Shown here piece by piece: positions 55,201 to 64,000 of a DNA stretch of 64,000 bases; within the stretch, counting starts at the first letter, position 1, and each line of letters begins with the position of its first letter. A program made the translations under genes and the position numbers. The stretch covers positions 525,491 to 589,490 of the forward strand of contig NZ_LMTI01000002.1 of the NCBI RefSeq assembly GCF_001510665.1, written 5' to 3'. The notes below the pieces were generated by a model that saw only the letters and a list, made by a program, of their open reading frames with translations, was not told where the DNA came from and made no database searches. Origin of the DNA: Bacillus sp. FJAT-27445. GTDB taxonomy: Bacteria; Bacillota; Bacilli; Bacillales; Cytobacillaceae.

Positions 55201-58200
55201 TTATTTTAAGATAACATTGGATTCCCCAAGGAAATCCTCAAGATGGCCGAGCAGAGTTTCGGTTGGTTCAACTCCATACAGGTTCCCAAGGCTGACTGTC
55301 TTCTTCCTGCGGTCATAATGGAGAACAACCTCTATCCCTCCCGTGCTGGAGGATAGTATTTCTTTCAGCTCCTCTAGCCGGGCAGGTTCCTGATTTTCTT
55401 CTGTAAGTTTCAGAAAAAGGCGCTTGCTAACATTTTTCTTAATCCAGTTCTCTATTTCCTCCGCTCTGCGGATAATGAATTGGATTTTCCCCTCCCGCTT
55501 TTCCGTCTTTCCTTCAATAACAGCCATCTTTCCCTGGTTGAGCAAGTTTGTATGTTTCTTATAGACATCAGGGAATGCAACAGCCTCCATTTCACCGCTT
55601 GCGTCACTGACGGTTAGGAACGCCATGGGTTCGCCTTTTTTCGTGCGGATCGTTTTCGCTGCTATTATATAAATCCCTGCGGCTTGCTGCTTTGGCCCTG
55701 GGTTTAAATCAGCCAGCAGGTACACTCCCGCGGCGTGCAGCTCTTTTTCATGTATGGAAAGAGGATGGCTTGAAAGGTAAAATCCGAGGACTTCTTTTTC
55801 AAGTGCCAGCTTGTTCTCCATGCTGATAGAATCTACTTCCATATATTTAGGGGCCGGCATAAATTCACTATCCGTAAAAAGCCCTTCTTGCCCATCTTCC
55901 CCTGTGCTCATCAACTGGGCATGCTCGATTGCCACATCCAGGGTTGCAAGCAGAGTTGCCCTGTCTTTTCCAAATTCATCAAAGCAGCCTGAGTGGACAA
56001 GGGTTTCAAGCGTTTTTCGATTGGCGGTCTTCTGCGGAAGGCGGATGCAAAAGTCAAAAAGGTCTGTAAACGGTTTTCGGTTTCTTTCTTGGAAAATTTC
56101 CTTAGCTGCCGTGTAGCCAATACCCTTTATTCCGCCCAGCCCGAACCGTACGCCTTCATTTTCAGCTTTAAAGAAATACTGGCTCCTATTTATCGAGGGT
56201 GGAAAAACCGGTATTCCCATCGTTTTCAGCTCACGGATGTACTGGCCTATTTTCAGGTCATTCCCGATAACTGTGGATAGGAGCGCCGCCATGAAATGGA
56301 CAGGGAAGTGCGCCTTTAGGTAAGCGAGCTGGCAGGAAATCATGCTGTAGGCAACGGCATGGCTCTTGTTAAAACCGTAATTCGCAAACCTGACGATTAA
56401 ATCATATACCTCGTTTGCAACACGCTTATCGTATCCTTTTTTTACGGCGCCTCCGACAAAATGCTCCCTCTCCCGATCGAGTTCCTCTTTTATCTTCTTG
56501 CTGACAGCCCTCCTCAGCAAATCGGCCTCCCCTAGCGAAAATCCAGCCATAAGTGAGGCGACCTGCATGATTTGCTCCTGATAAACGATAACCCCATACG
56601 TATTTTCCAGGATGGGGCCAAGGTCTTTATGGGGATAGCTGATTAAATCATGGCCGTGCTTCCTTGAAATGAACAAGGGGATGTTTTCCATCGGTCCTGG
56701 ACGGTAAAGGGCATTAACGGCAACTATGTCATCAAACCTGGTTGGCCTTAGGCGGGTAAGGACATTCCTCATTCCCTCGGATTCCAGCTGGAATATACCA
56801 GTCGTTTCCCCTCTGGCGAGCAATTCGTATGTTTTTTCGTCTTCAAGGGGTATTAAGCGGCTTTCAATTCTCCTTTTTCCATCCCTATTAATCGATGTAA
56901 TGATCGACTCGATTAGCGACAGATTCCTTAATCCCAGGAAATCCATTTTTAAAAGGCCTATTTCCTCAAGATGCTCCATGGAATATTGGGTCAAATAAAT
57001 ATTGTTATGGCCTGCCTGTATTGGTACGAGTTCGACAAGAGGCTTCTCGCTGATGACGACCCCGGCTGCGTGGGTGGACGTATGCCTAGGAAGACCCTCC
57101 AGCTTCTGCGCGGTATCAAACAGCTTTTGATTGAACGGACTTTCCGTAATAAACTCACGGAGCCTGGCAGATTCATCGCGGGCCTCTTTAAGTGTAATTC
57201 CGTTCCTCGAAGGGATGGCCTTTGACAGCGAATCCAACTCTTTGGAATTAAGGCCAAATGCCCTTCCAACATCGCGTATAGATGCTTTTGCAGCAAGTGT
57301 CCCAAACGTCGCAATCTGGGCAACATGGAGTTCACCGTATTTCCCGGCGACGTATTCGATGACTTCATCGCGCCGATTATCAGGAAAATCGATATCAATA
57401 TCCGGCATGGAAATCCGTTCGGGATTGAGAAACCGTTCAAATAGCAAGCCATGCTCAACCGGGTCGACATCCGTAATATAAAGGGAAAAGGCAACGAGGG
57501 AGCCAGCCGCCGAACCCCGTCCGGGACCCGTCAGGATGCTTTTTTCCCGAGCGAATTTCATGAAATCCCAAACGATTAGGAAGTAATCGTTAAAGTTCAT
57601 TTTATTTATAATGGAAAGTTCATATCTGAGCCTCTGCGCATATTCCTCCCCACAGTCAGGCAGCCTTTTATTCAAGCCTGAAAAACATAGCCTTTCTAAC
57701 ATTTGTTCAGGCCTGATACTGCCTTCGAGCGGATATTTCGGCATATGGATTTGCCCGAATTCAATAGAAACCGAGCATCTTTTTGCAATATCTAGTGTGT
57801 TTTCGAGCGATTCAGGGATGGAAGCAAACAGTTCAGCCATTTCGGCAGCGGTTTTGAGATAATATTCTTCCCCCGAAAGCCTATCGCGCCCTTCATCCTG
57901 CAGCTTTACTCCATCCCTAATTGCGAGCAGGCATTCATGGGCGAGGGCGTCCCCCCTTTCCAAGTAGTAGACAGAATTGGCCGCGGCAACATTGATTTCC
58001 GCTTTTCGCGCTAATTCCGGGAGGTGGCCAAGAAGAAAGCGTTCCTCTTCTAGCCCGTGATTCTGCAGGGAGAGAAAAAAATCCCCCGAAAAAATTTCCT
58101 TATACAATTGAATACTAGAGCGCGCCTCTTTCTCTTTCCCCTCGAGCACGAGCGCCTCGATTTCCCCTTCAACGCCAGGGGTAATGGCGATAAGCCCAGA

Positions 58201-58554
58201 AGCATAATGACGAAGCCATTTCAAAGGTATGCCTTCTCGGGACACTGTCTGGATTGCACTCGATATTTTAAGGAGATTCCTGAATCCCGTATTGTTTTTT
58301 GCCAAAAGCACAAGCGGGAATGCGCCCGCCCCCTCCCTTTCCGACTGGACATCGGCTGTCAGGCCAAGGATTGGAGTAATGCCATTCTTTTTACATTCCT
58401 TGTAAAATTCGATGGATCCGTACATAACATTGCGGTCAGTCAGGGCAAGAGCCTTGAAGCCCTTATTTCGAGCATCGGCAACGAGCGAAGAAATAGAAGC
58501 AGTGCTGCTAAGCAGGCTATACGCACTATAGGTTTGAAGGTGGATATACGACAT
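55201..58554 (-). CDS. dnaE: DNA polymerase III subunit alpha DnaE
   Basis: 1117 residues, matching the error-prone/lagging-strand DnaE of Firmicutes (not PolC). PHP domain (1 to about 270: HLQTYSAYSLLSS, LALTDRNVMYGSIEFY), family C polymerase core with GPGRGSAAGSLVAF and the catalytic PDIDIDFPDNRRDEV, a helix-hairpin-helix part (GLGGIKGIGYTAAKEI) and a C-terminal OB domain (about 960-1050, AKTIRTKKGEPMAFLTVSD). It extends RNA primers before PolC takes over. The ATG at 58554 follows AAGGGGCGTG. Confidence 0.96.
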   Translation of the reverse strand: MSYIHLQTYSAYSLLSSTASISSLVADARNKGFKALALTDRNVMYGSIEFYKECKKNGITPILGLTADVQSEREGAGAFPLVLLAKNNTGFRNLLKISSAIQTVSREGIPLKWLRHYASGLIAITPGVEGEIEALVLEGKEKEARSSIQLYKEIFSGDFFLSLQNHGLEEERFLLGHLPELARKAEINVAAANSVYYLERGDALAHECLLAIRDGVKLQDEGRDRLSGEEYYLKTAAEMAELFASIPESLENTLDIAKRCSVSIEFGQIHMPKYPLEGSIRPEQMLERLCFSGLNKRLPDCGEEYAQRLRYELSIINKMNFNDYFLIVWDFMKFAREKSILTGPGRGSAAGSLVAFSLYITDVDPVEHGLLFERFLNPERISMPDIDIDFPDNRRDEVIEYVAGKYGELHVAQIATFGTLAAKASIRDVGRAFGLNSKELDSLSKAIPSRNGITLKEARDESARLREFITESPFNQKLFDTAQKLEGLPRHTSTHAAGVVISEKPLVELVPIQAGHNNIYLTQYSMEHLEEIGLLKMDFLGLRNLSLIESIITSINRDGKRRIESRLIPLEDEKTYELLARGETTGIFQLESEGMRNVLTRLRPTRFDDIVAVNALYRPGPMENIPLFISRKHGHDLISYPHKDLGPILENTYGVIVYQEQIMQVASLMAGFSLGEADLLRRAVSKKIKEELDREREHFVGGAVKKGYDKRVANEVYDLIVRFANYGFNKSHAVAYSMISCQLAYLKAHFPVHFMAALLSTVIGNDLKIGQYIRELKTMGIPVFPPSINRSQYFFKAENEGVRFGLGGIKGIGYTAAKEIFQERNRKPFTDLFDFCIRLPQKTANRKTLETLVHSGCFDEFGKDRATLLATLDVAIEHAQLMSTGEDGQEGLFTDSEFMPAPKYMEVDSISMENKLALEKEVLGFYLSSHPLSIHEKELHAAGVYLLADLNPGPKQQAAGIYIIAAKTIRTKKGEPMAFLTVSDASGEMEAVAFPDVYKKHTNLLNQGKMAVIEGKTEKREGKIQFIIRRAEEIENWIKKNVSKRLFLKLTEENQEPARLEELKEILSSSTGGIEVVLHYDRRKKTVSLGNLYGVEPTETLLGHLEDFLGESNVILK

Positions 58555-58680
58555 TTTCTCACGCCCCTTTGCTTCTTCTCTCTTTCTATTATAGGGGTTG
58601 AAATGGGAAAAGAAAATATGTTCCCCTTTTTAATGGCGTCTGTAGGGGAAACGCAAGTAGCCGGGTGCAGTGAGTTTTAT

Positions 58681-58709
58681 TCATAATCGGGGATGTTTGT
58701 CCATATGAT
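58681..58709 (+). promoter_or_regulatory. Sigma-E-like promoter of ytrHI
   Basis: TCATAAT (58681-58687), 14-bp spacer and CATATGAT (58702-58709) approximate the mother-cell sigma-E consensus (TCATATT, CATACAAT). ytrHI is a sigma-E operon in B. subtilis. Confidence 0.6.
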
Positions 58710-58747
58710 TGAAGTGGGAAGCCAATGTTGCAAAAAGGAATGGTGCT

Positions 58748-59086
58748 ATGAATCAGGCAGGGTTCATTTCTTCTTTTATTGAAAGCTATTTTATTGCACT
58801 CGGAGTGCTTCTTGGAGGCGCACTCATCGGGGGAATCGCCGCTTTCCTGACCGGGCAGCCGATGCTGACGGCCATTGCCAGGCTTTCGTCATCCTTAAGA
58901 ATATGGGCAATTGTTGCCGCGATTGGTGGGACATTCGATCCCATTTATGAATTTGAAAAGGGGATATTTGATGGACAAACAAAAGATATTATCAAACAAA
59001 TATTTTTGATTTTATCCGCTCTAGGCGGAGCCCAGACCGGAGCGCTCCTAATTGAATGGTTTACCCAGGAGTTTATCGCCTCATGA
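58748..59086 (+). CDS. ytrH: Sporulation membrane protein YtrH
   Basis: 112 residues with three hydrophobic segments (SYFIALGVLLGGALIGGIAA, the SSSLRIWAIVAAIGGTF helix, IFLILSALGGAQTGALLIEW). YtrH is needed for efficient sporulation in B. subtilis. I choose ATG 58748 (AAGGAATGG upstream), matching the homologue's start, over 58709. It overlaps ytrI by 4 bases. Confidence 0.9.
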   Translation: MNQAGFISSFIESYFIALGVLLGGALIGGIAAFLTGQPMLTAIARLSSSLRIWAIVAAIGGTFDPIYEFEKGIFDGQTKDIIKQIFLILSALGGAQTGALLIEWFTQEFIAS

Positions 59087-59586
59087 GGGTCCCCCCACTT
59101 TATAAAGACAATACATGGCAGCGCTTTTTTGTGGGTATGGCCATCGGCGGAATAATTAGCTGGCTCCTGTTCATTTATATGTATGGAATCCTTCAGGAAA
59201 AGCAAACATTGCTTATCCAGGAGCAAAAGGATACGATCCAGGATCTCAGGGATGATGTAGCCATCTGGCAGGAAGAGTTCAAAAACCTGAATAAAGAAAA
59301 CATTGAGCATCTTCTCGTCCAACAAATTACAGTCAAGATTATAAACCATCAAAAATACAGCCTTGACCTGCTAAGTGTTAAACAGACAGAGGAAGCGGTC
59401 ACCGAAGATTTGAAGACCCTTAAGGCCAAGGATGTTCAAACAGTCTATAAAAATAAAGATTTGATAAAAAGGGTTATTGAAAATAGATCGGTTTCAATCA
59501 ATGGCAAAAAATACAGGCTTGAGGTGAAGGAGCTTGTCATTTACACAAACGTCATCATTCAGCTTCATATCACCCTGGACAGTTAA
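59083..59586 (+). CDS. ytrI: Sporulation membrane protein YtrI
   Basis: 167 residues. One N-terminal membrane helix (FFVGMAIGGIISWLLFIYMYG) is followed by a coiled-coil region (EKQTLLIQEQKDTIQDLRDD) and a small alpha/beta domain. The ATG at 59083 overlaps the ytrH stop (ATGA). Partner of YtrH in sporulation; mechanism unknown. Confidence 0.9.
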   Translation: MRVPPLYKDNTWQRFFVGMAIGGIISWLLFIYMYGILQEKQTLLIQEQKDTIQDLRDDVAIWQEEFKNLNKENIEHLLVQQITVKIINHQKYSLDLLSVKQTEEAVTEDLKTLKAKDVQTVYKNKDLIKRVIENRSVSINGKKYRLEVKELVIYTNVIIQLHITLDS

Positions 59587-59624
59587 TGAAGCCGCAAAGA
59601 ACATTTGAAAGTGGAGAAAACAGA

Positions 59625-59660
59625 AAAGGCCAATCCATTGAAACAGATGGATTGGCCTTT
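59625..59660. terminator. Bidirectional terminator between ytrI and nrnA
   Basis: AAAGGCCAATCCAT and ATGGATTGGCCTTT form a 14-bp stem between convergent genes. Confidence 0.9.
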
Positions 59661-59677
59661 CCTAATGGTACAACCAC

Positions 59678-60610
59678 TTAGTTACAAACAGCATTTAATT
59701 CATGGAGGACACTGTCCATTTCCTGCCAGGAAAAAATTGAAGCTCCCGCGGCTAGCGGGTGGCCGCCTCCGTTGAATTGCTTCGCCACTCCATTGATGAC
59801 TGGGCCCTTTGACCTTAGCCTCACACGGATTTGGTCTTGTTCCTCAATGAAAAACACCCATGCTTTTATTCCTTTTACATTGCCCAGCGTGCTGACCAAA
59901 AGGGATGCTTCGGATGGAAGGGCATCATACTTTTGAAGAAGCTCCCTTGACAAAATAACAGATGCCACGCCATTCTCCTGCATGTTAAAGTTTTGCAGGA
60001 TATAGCCATTTAGCTTAATAATATTCGCGCTTAATTCATACATACGGTCGTAAAGTTCTGTTCTTGAGAAATTATAATGGATCAGCTCGCCCGCATAAGC
60101 AAATGTCTTATCCGTTGTACTTGGATAAAGGAACCGCCCGGTGTCTCCCACAATCCCTGCATAAAGAAGTCTGGCGGCTTCATCGCTAAGCACCAGCCCA
60201 CGGTCCTTCCCTTTAAGGAACAATTCATAAATCATTTCGCTTGTAGAACTTGCGCTCGTATCAACCCACATCAAATTGCCGTACGGGTCTTCATTTGGGT
60301 GATGGTCAATTTTGATAAGCATGCTTCCAAGCCTATATCTTTCGTCACAAATACGCTCGGTATTGGCGGTATCGCATACGATGACAAGGGCTCCCTCGTA
60401 TGCGCTATCTGGAATTTTATCCATTTCCCTAAGGTAGGCGAGCGTTTCCTCATCCTGGCCAACTACATAAATTTTCTTATCCGGATAAGTTGCCAGCAGT
60501 ATTTCAGCGAGCCCGCATTGAGACCCATATGCATCCGGATCCGGACGGACGTGCCGGTGAATAATGATTGTCCTGTATTCCTCAATCGCATCTAGTATTT
60601 TCGTTTCCAT
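59678..60610 (-). CDS. nrnA: Bifunctional oligoribonuclease/PAP phosphatase NrnA
   Basis: 310-residue DHH-family phosphoesterase. Degrades nano-RNA and dephosphorylates pAp. DHH motifs: HRHVRPDPDAYGSQ, VIVCDTAN and IDHHPNEDPYG; the C-terminal DHHA1 domain ends with FNGGGHPLAAGAS. Known as YtqI in B. subtilis, in the same neighbourhood. Confidence 0.95.
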   Translation of the reverse strand: METKILDAIEEYRTIIIHRHVRPDPDAYGSQCGLAEILLATYPDKKIYVVGQDEETLAYLREMDKIPDSAYEGALVIVCDTANTERICDERYRLGSMLIKIDHHPNEDPYGNLMWVDTSASSTSEMIYELFLKGKDRGLVLSDEAARLLYAGIVGDTGRFLYPSTTDKTFAYAGELIHYNFSRTELYDRMYELSANIIKLNGYILQNFNMQENGVASVILSRELLQKYDALPSEASLLVSTLGNVKGIKAWVFFIEEQDQIRVRLRSKGPVINGVAKQFNGGGHPLAAGASIFSWQEMDSVLHELNAVCN

Positions 60611-60717
60611 GAATTATCTCCTTCAAATCATATGTTAGCAAAAAAACGGCAGGTTTCTGGCATTTCACCCCATTTCCGGCTACAATAATAACGTAGTTCA
60701 AATATGGAGGTTTTCAA

Positions 60718-61017
60718 ATGCCAATACTTGTTATTCTAATCGTATTTTCCTTGTCCTTTTATGTTTTTTATAAAATAAAATATGTAAGGAGCACCAAACC
60801 GGGCGAACGCAACTGGATTTCATCAAAGTCCGGAATTGCCCTGGGGTTGTTTGTACTCACATTTGGCCTCAACCAACTTTACTTATTTCAATCGAAAGTG
60901 TCTTACATCGTTGCCATTGTGTTCATCCTTCTTGGCGGAATCAATATTTGGTCCGGAATAAAGGCATATAGATTTTATCTGCCATTTGCCATAAAGGAAG
61001 CCGAAGGGAAGAATTGA
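60718..61017 (+). CDS. ytpI: YtpI-like membrane protein
   Basis: 99 residues with three predicted helices (ILVILIVFSLSFYVFYKI, GIALGLFVLTFGLNQLYLF, YIVAIVFILLGGINIWSGI). Conserved in bacilli; function unknown. TGGAGG precedes the ATG. Terminator at 61039-61069. Confidence 0.88.
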   Translation: MPILVILIVFSLSFYVFYKIKYVRSTKPGERNWISSKSGIALGLFVLTFGLNQLYLFQSKVSYIVAIVFILLGGINIWSGIKAYRFYLPFAIKEAEGKN

Positions 61018-61038
61018 TCATAGTCCATATTTTGAAAG

Positions 61039-61069
61039 CTGTGCCACAATAGGCGCAGTTTTTATTTTT
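61039..61069 (+). terminator. ytpI terminator
   Basis: CTGTGCC and GGCGCAG (one G-U pair) followed by a long T-rich run. Confidence 0.85.
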
Positions 61070-61105
61070 CCCCCGATGCACATTTTCTTTATGGCTCGGC
61101 ATCAA

Positions 61106-62425
61106 TTATTGCCTGTCAATCAGCTGGCACATCATCATTGCTTTCCCTACCATCAATCCATCACTAAAAACCTCGACATCCACCTTTCCAAATTTGCGTC
61201 CGACCTCCAGCACCTTGGGGTATATTTCAAGAATGCTGTCTATCTGTACTGGTTTTAGAAAGTAGATTGTCATGTTTTCCACTACAAGGTCGCCTTTTTT
61301 GTATCCTCTCAGCACACGGCTGGCGGCCTCGGCGACAATCGTTGTAAAAACGCCGTAAGATATCGTTCCGAGATGGTTTGTCATTTGCGGTGAAACTTCA
61401 ATTCTATAGTAGTCCTCCCCCTTCGTTTTTCCCTGGGAAAGGAGCATCTGGCTCGTCACAATGTCATCAAGAGTTTCGCCGACCTGGGGCTGCCGCTGGA
61501 TCATCTGCAATGCCTTCAGGACATCCTGCCGGCTTATGATGCCTTGGAGCCGGTTTGAATCATCGACAACCGGCAAAAGCTCAATTCCTTCCCAGACCAT
61601 CATATGCGAAGCCGAAGCGACACTTATTTTGCCGCCGACAGTCATCGGCTGCCGCGTCATGACCTTTTCGATTGGGGTGTCCATTTCCTGGCCCACAATG
61701 TCCTTGGAGGTGACTATCCCTTGGACTTTCATCCCTTGGTCAACTACCGGATAACGGCCATGTTTTGTCTCCCGGTTATATATATGCCACTGTCTGACCG
61801 TTTCGCCAGTCTTTAAATACACTGTTTTTTCAAGAGAAGTCAGAATATCTTCGACTAGCGTGATTTCCTTTTTTATGAGCTGGTCGTAAATAGCCCTGTT
61901 GATCATCGTTGCCACGGTAAAAGTATCATAGCTTGTCGATATGATCGGGAGCTGCAATTTATCGGCAAGCTTCTTGACGTGTTCTTCCGTATCAAAGCCT
62001 CCGGTAATTAGCACCGAGGCTCCAGCTTTCAGCGCATATTCATGGGCCTTTGTCCGGTTGCCGATGATGAGAAGGTTCCCCGCCCCCGTATACCTCATCA
62101 TTGCATCAAGCTTCATTGCGCCAATTAAAAACTTATTCAGTGTTTTATGAAGACCCGCCTTCCCGCCAATCACTTGTCCTTCAACAATATTTACAATTTC
62201 GGCGTAGGTCAGCTTTTCAATGTTTTCTTTCTTCTTGCGTTCAATCCGGATTGTCCCGACCCTTTCAATCGTGCTGACATACCCTTTATTTTCAGCATCC
62301 TTAATCGCCCTGTAGGCGGTACCTTCACTTACATTCATCGCCTTTGCAATCTGGCGCACGGAAATTTTATCACCTATGGTAAGCTCGTCGATATATCGCA
62401 GAATTTGTTCGTGCTTAGTTGCCAA
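61106..62425 (-). CDS. ytoI: YtoI, DRTGG/CBS/hotdog-domain regulator-like protein
   Basis: 439 residues with four modules: an N-terminal winged helix (1 to about 65, KISVRQIAKAMNVSEGTAYRAI), a DRTGG domain (about 75-185, SVLITGGFDTEEHVKKLADK), a CBS pair (about 190-310, KVMTRQPMTVGGKISVASAS) and a C-terminal hotdog thioesterase-like domain (about 335-439). It probably senses a nucleotide; target genes are unknown. The start is TTG 62425 (AAGGGTG upstream) giving MATKHEQIL, as in B. subtilis; a GTG at 62434 lies inside that site. Confidence 0.92.
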   Translation of the reverse strand: MATKHEQILRYIDELTIGDKISVRQIAKAMNVSEGTAYRAIKDAENKGYVSTIERVGTIRIERKKKENIEKLTYAEIVNIVEGQVIGGKAGLHKTLNKFLIGAMKLDAMMRYTGAGNLLIIGNRTKAHEYALKAGASVLITGGFDTEEHVKKLADKLQLPIISTSYDTFTVATMINRAIYDQLIKKEITLVEDILTSLEKTVYLKTGETVRQWHIYNRETKHGRYPVVDQGMKVQGIVTSKDIVGQEMDTPIEKVMTRQPMTVGGKISVASASHMMVWEGIELLPVVDDSNRLQGIISRQDVLKALQMIQRQPQVGETLDDIVTSQMLLSQGKTKGEDYYRIEVSPQMTNHLGTISYGVFTTIVAEAASRVLRGYKKGDLVVENMTIYFLKPVQIDSILEIYPKVLEVGRKFGKVDVEVFSDGLMVGKAMMMCQLIDRQ

Positions 62426-62535
62426 GACCTTCACCCTTTATCTATTTCCGCTATCCATGCGGGAATCATTTGAATTAATTATAAGGTTAATGAATTACCT
62501 ATTCAATGCAGGATAGCGGAAAACAGCGAGAAAGG

Positions 62536-62778
62536 TTAGTAAGTGCGCGATCGAAGCCTCTTTTTTTGAACATGAGGATTTGCAGGGGTTACGTTTCCCG
62601 AACCTTTGCCCTTTCGTAAGCCTGAAAGATTGCCTCCTATCACGAGAAGGGCAAGAATGGTCCAGGATGCAGTAAATAGGCCTTCCGTTCCCGAGGAAAC
62701 TAGCGGAAGCCTTGGACCTGCGTAATAGATAAAAAAGATTGCCAGCAAAAGGCATAGCATATAGCGGTTTTTTGCCAC
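62536..62778 (-). CDS. Small hypothetical membrane protein
   Basis: 80 residues with two hydrophobic segments (YMLCLLLAIFFIYYAG and GLFTASWTILALLVIGGNL) and a basic C-terminal tail. GTG start at 62778 with AAAGGGGGAAAAGC upstream. I do not recognise the family. It lies between ytkL and ytoI on the same strand, probably in one transcript. Confidence 0.65.
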   Translation of the reverse strand: MAKNRYMLCLLLAIFFIYYAGPRLPLVSSGTEGLFTASWTILALLVIGGNLSGLRKGKGSGNVTPANPHVQKKRLRSRTY

Positions 62779-62863
62779 TGCTTTTCCCCCTTTAATTAGC
62801 TTGTTTCATTGTTATGCAAATTATTGGGGAAAAAGTCTTGCAGGAACGTAAAACAATGGAAAA

Positions 62864-63544
62864 TTATACTTCGATTGTATCTCCCGGCTCCAATACCATT
62901 CCATTCTTAGCTTCCAGCATGCCAATAAACGCATGAGGGTCCTGCCTGATTGGCGGAAACGTATTGTAATGCATGGGGATGACTGTTTTTGCATTCAGGA
63001 GCTTTGCTGCATACGCGGCATCTTCTGGTCCCATTGTAAAATTGTCACCGATTGGAAGGAAGGCGACATCAATCGGATGGCGTTCCCCAATCAGTTTCAT
63101 GTCGGAAAATAAACCGGTATCTCCGGCGTGGTATATCGTTTTACCCTCAGCCATGATCAATATTCCCGCTGGCATTCCACAATAGATTAGCTGTTTATCT
63201 GATGTTTCATAGCTTGAACCATGGAACGCCTGTGTTAGCTTTACTTTTCCAAAATCAAACTGGAATGAACCGCCGATATGCATGGCATGTGTGCGAACAC
63301 CCTGCCAGCCCAAAAAATCAGAAATCTCTGCGTTGGCTATCACAAGCGAGTCATTTCGTTTCGCAATACTCACTGTATCGCCTACATGGTCGTTATGTCC
63401 GTGGGAGAGAATGATGACATCAGGATTTTCATTTTCTTCCTTTAAATCGGTAAGTCTGTTTCCGTTGATAAATGGATCTATTAAAATTGTTTTCCCCATT
63501 GTAATGATTTTTACTACCGAATGCCCATGATAGGATATTTTCAT
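62864..63544 (-). CDS. ytkL: Metallo-beta-lactamase-fold hydrolase YtkL (UPF0173)
   Basis: 226 residues. Metal-binding motif [10 protein letters not shown] (about 49-58), [13 protein letters not shown], and late histidines [10 protein letters not shown]. Members of UPF0173 are predicted metal-dependent hydrolases whose substrates are unknown. It closes the conserved dnaE-ytrHI-nrnA-ytpI-ytoI-ytkL block seen in B. subtilis. Confidence 0.92.
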   Translation of the reverse strand: MKISYHGHSVVKIITMGKTILIDPFINGNRLTDLKEENENPDVIILSHGHNDHVGDTVSIAKRNDSLVIANAEISDFLGWQGVRTHAMHIGGSFQFDFGKVKLTQAFHGSSYETSDKQLIYCGMPAGILIMAEGKTIYHAGDTGLFSDMKLIGERHPIDVAFLPIGDNFTMGPEDAAYAAKLLNAKTVIPMHYNTFPPIRQDPHAFIGMLEAKNGMVLEPGDTIEV

Positions 63545-63687
63545 TTTTGCATTCCCCTTCCATATGTATTTACTTATTAGGTTCGATTCTTATTATATAT
63601 ATCCTGCCGAAACGTTCTTTTAACATCATTTTAATGTTAATAGTCAATATCTTCTGTTGATTATTGTTATAGAACTTGCCCGTAAAA

Positions 63688-63747
63688 CCACGCGGGCTTG
63701 CCCCGTGGATATAAGGGCATCGCTCGAGGATGGTCTTTTGACCATCC
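63688..63747. repeat. Hairpins of an IS200/IS605-like left end
   Basis: CCACGCGGG CTTG CCCCGTGG (63688-63708) is a hairpin with one unpaired C in the 5' arm. It is followed by a perfect GGATGGTC TTTT GACCATCC hairpin (63728-63747). Imperfect hairpins with a bulged base upstream of the transposase gene are characteristic of IS200/IS605 ends. The rest of 63545-63851 has no gene. Confidence 0.5.
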
Positions 63748-63851
63748 TATTTGAGCGACTTTAAGAGATATTTATTACAAACATATGTTCCTTTGCGGTA
63801 AAATAGATGTATAAAATTGGATTTAAACTTGATGGGACTGAGGTGGTAAAT

Positions 63852-64000
63852 ATGAGTGAATAAAACACTTTAAATCATTGAAGTTTCTAGTTCAGTACCA
63901 TATAATTTGGTGTTCGAAATTTAGATAATGCCGGAACATATCCATATGTTTGTCTCAACGAAACCAACTGTGTCTGCCACGGACGTTGTCCGAACATTTA
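63852..64000 (+). pseudogene. Decayed IS200/IS605-family transposase TnpA (cut by window edge)
   Basis: An ATG at 63852 behind GAGGTGG opens MSE and stops at once. A second frame downstream reads KFLVQYHIIWCSKFR (63880-63924 region), the typical N-terminal strand of Y1 HUH transposases. A third stretch from 63928 reads MPEHIHMFVSTKPTVSATDV, containing the HUH metal motif (HIH). The roughly 30-residue segment that should link these two parts is missing. Stop codons, a frameshift and an internal deletion make this a dead copy; the catalytic tyrosine would lie beyond the window. Confidence 0.75.

Noticed and set aside
63688..63747. Guide RNA (omega RNA) of a TnpB system
   Set aside because: The hairpins lie upstream of a tnpA remnant, and no tnpB is visible in the window, so a guide RNA cannot be claimed.

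Overview
The window is chromosomal DNA from an endospore-forming member of the Bacillaceae (Firmicutes). Most of it follows the gene order around pheST, infC-rpmI-rplT, thrS, dnaBI, gapB, polA, phoPR, citZ-icd-mdh, pfkA-pyk, accDA, dnaE and ytkL known from Bacillus subtilis. AGGAGG-type ribosome sites, frequent TTG/GTG starts, T-box leaders, the ATT start of infC and spore genes (sspI, ytxC, ytvI, ytrHI, ytaF, a CotY/CotZ-like coat protein) agree with this. The exact genus cannot be read from the sequence; a Mesobacillus/Cytobacillus-like Bacillus is my guess.

Layout. (1) 1-9.1 kb: an accessory island on the minus strand. A secreted subtilisin-like protease with a YD-repeat tail is followed by a giant RHS/YD-repeat polymorphic toxin (proline-rich linker, RHS core, HINT pretoxin domain, 99-residue C-terminal toxin) and a small immunity gene. 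The signal peptide of the toxin lies in a different frame from its body, a likely one-base frameshift. (2) 9.8-16 kb: pheT, pheS with a Phe T-box, the rRNA/tRNA methylase ysgA, sspI and the M42 peptidase ysdC. (3) 16.4-20.7 kb: an unusual cluster of two paralogous ATP-grasp (L-amino-acid-ligase-like) enzymes, a MurF-like Mur ligase and a cysteine-rich CotY/CotZ-like coat protein. It sits between ysdC and the dUTPase/ysdB/ysdA genes and is the best candidate here for an undescribed system, plausibly a spore-associated peptide-ligation pathway. (4) 20.9-31.7 kb: dUTPase, ysdB with a sigma-W-type promoter, ysdA, the infC-rpmI-rplT operon with its leader, a YsnF-like stress protein with a sigma-B-like promoter, thrS with a T-box, ytxC, and nrdR-dnaB-dnaI. 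(5) 31.8-46 kb: speD, gapB with two CcpN-like boxes, coaE/ytaF/mutM/polA/phoR/phoP, a MaoC-like protein and the TCA operon citZ-icd-mdh behind a cre-controlled promoter. (6) 46-55 kb: ytvI, fxsA, pyk, pfkA, accA, accD, a GntR regulator and malic enzyme. Near-identical palindromes upstream of malic enzyme and upstream of accDA suggest that the GntR protein coordinates NADPH and malonyl-CoA supply. (7) 55-63.5 kb: dnaE, ytrHI, nrnA, ytpI, ytoI, a small membrane protein and ytkL. (8) The right edge enters a decayed IS200/IS605-type transposase gene.

The core of the window is central carbon metabolism (pfkA, pyk, citZ, icd, mdh, malic enzyme, gapB, accDA), replication and repair (dnaB, dnaI, polA, mutM, dnaE, nrnA, nrdR) and translation (pheST, thrS, infC, rpmI, rplT). 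The accessory content is limited to the RHS island, the ATP-grasp/Mur ligase cluster, a pair of dispersed intergenic repeats and the transposon remnant. All functional assignments rest on reading motifs and gene order by eye; no database search was run.
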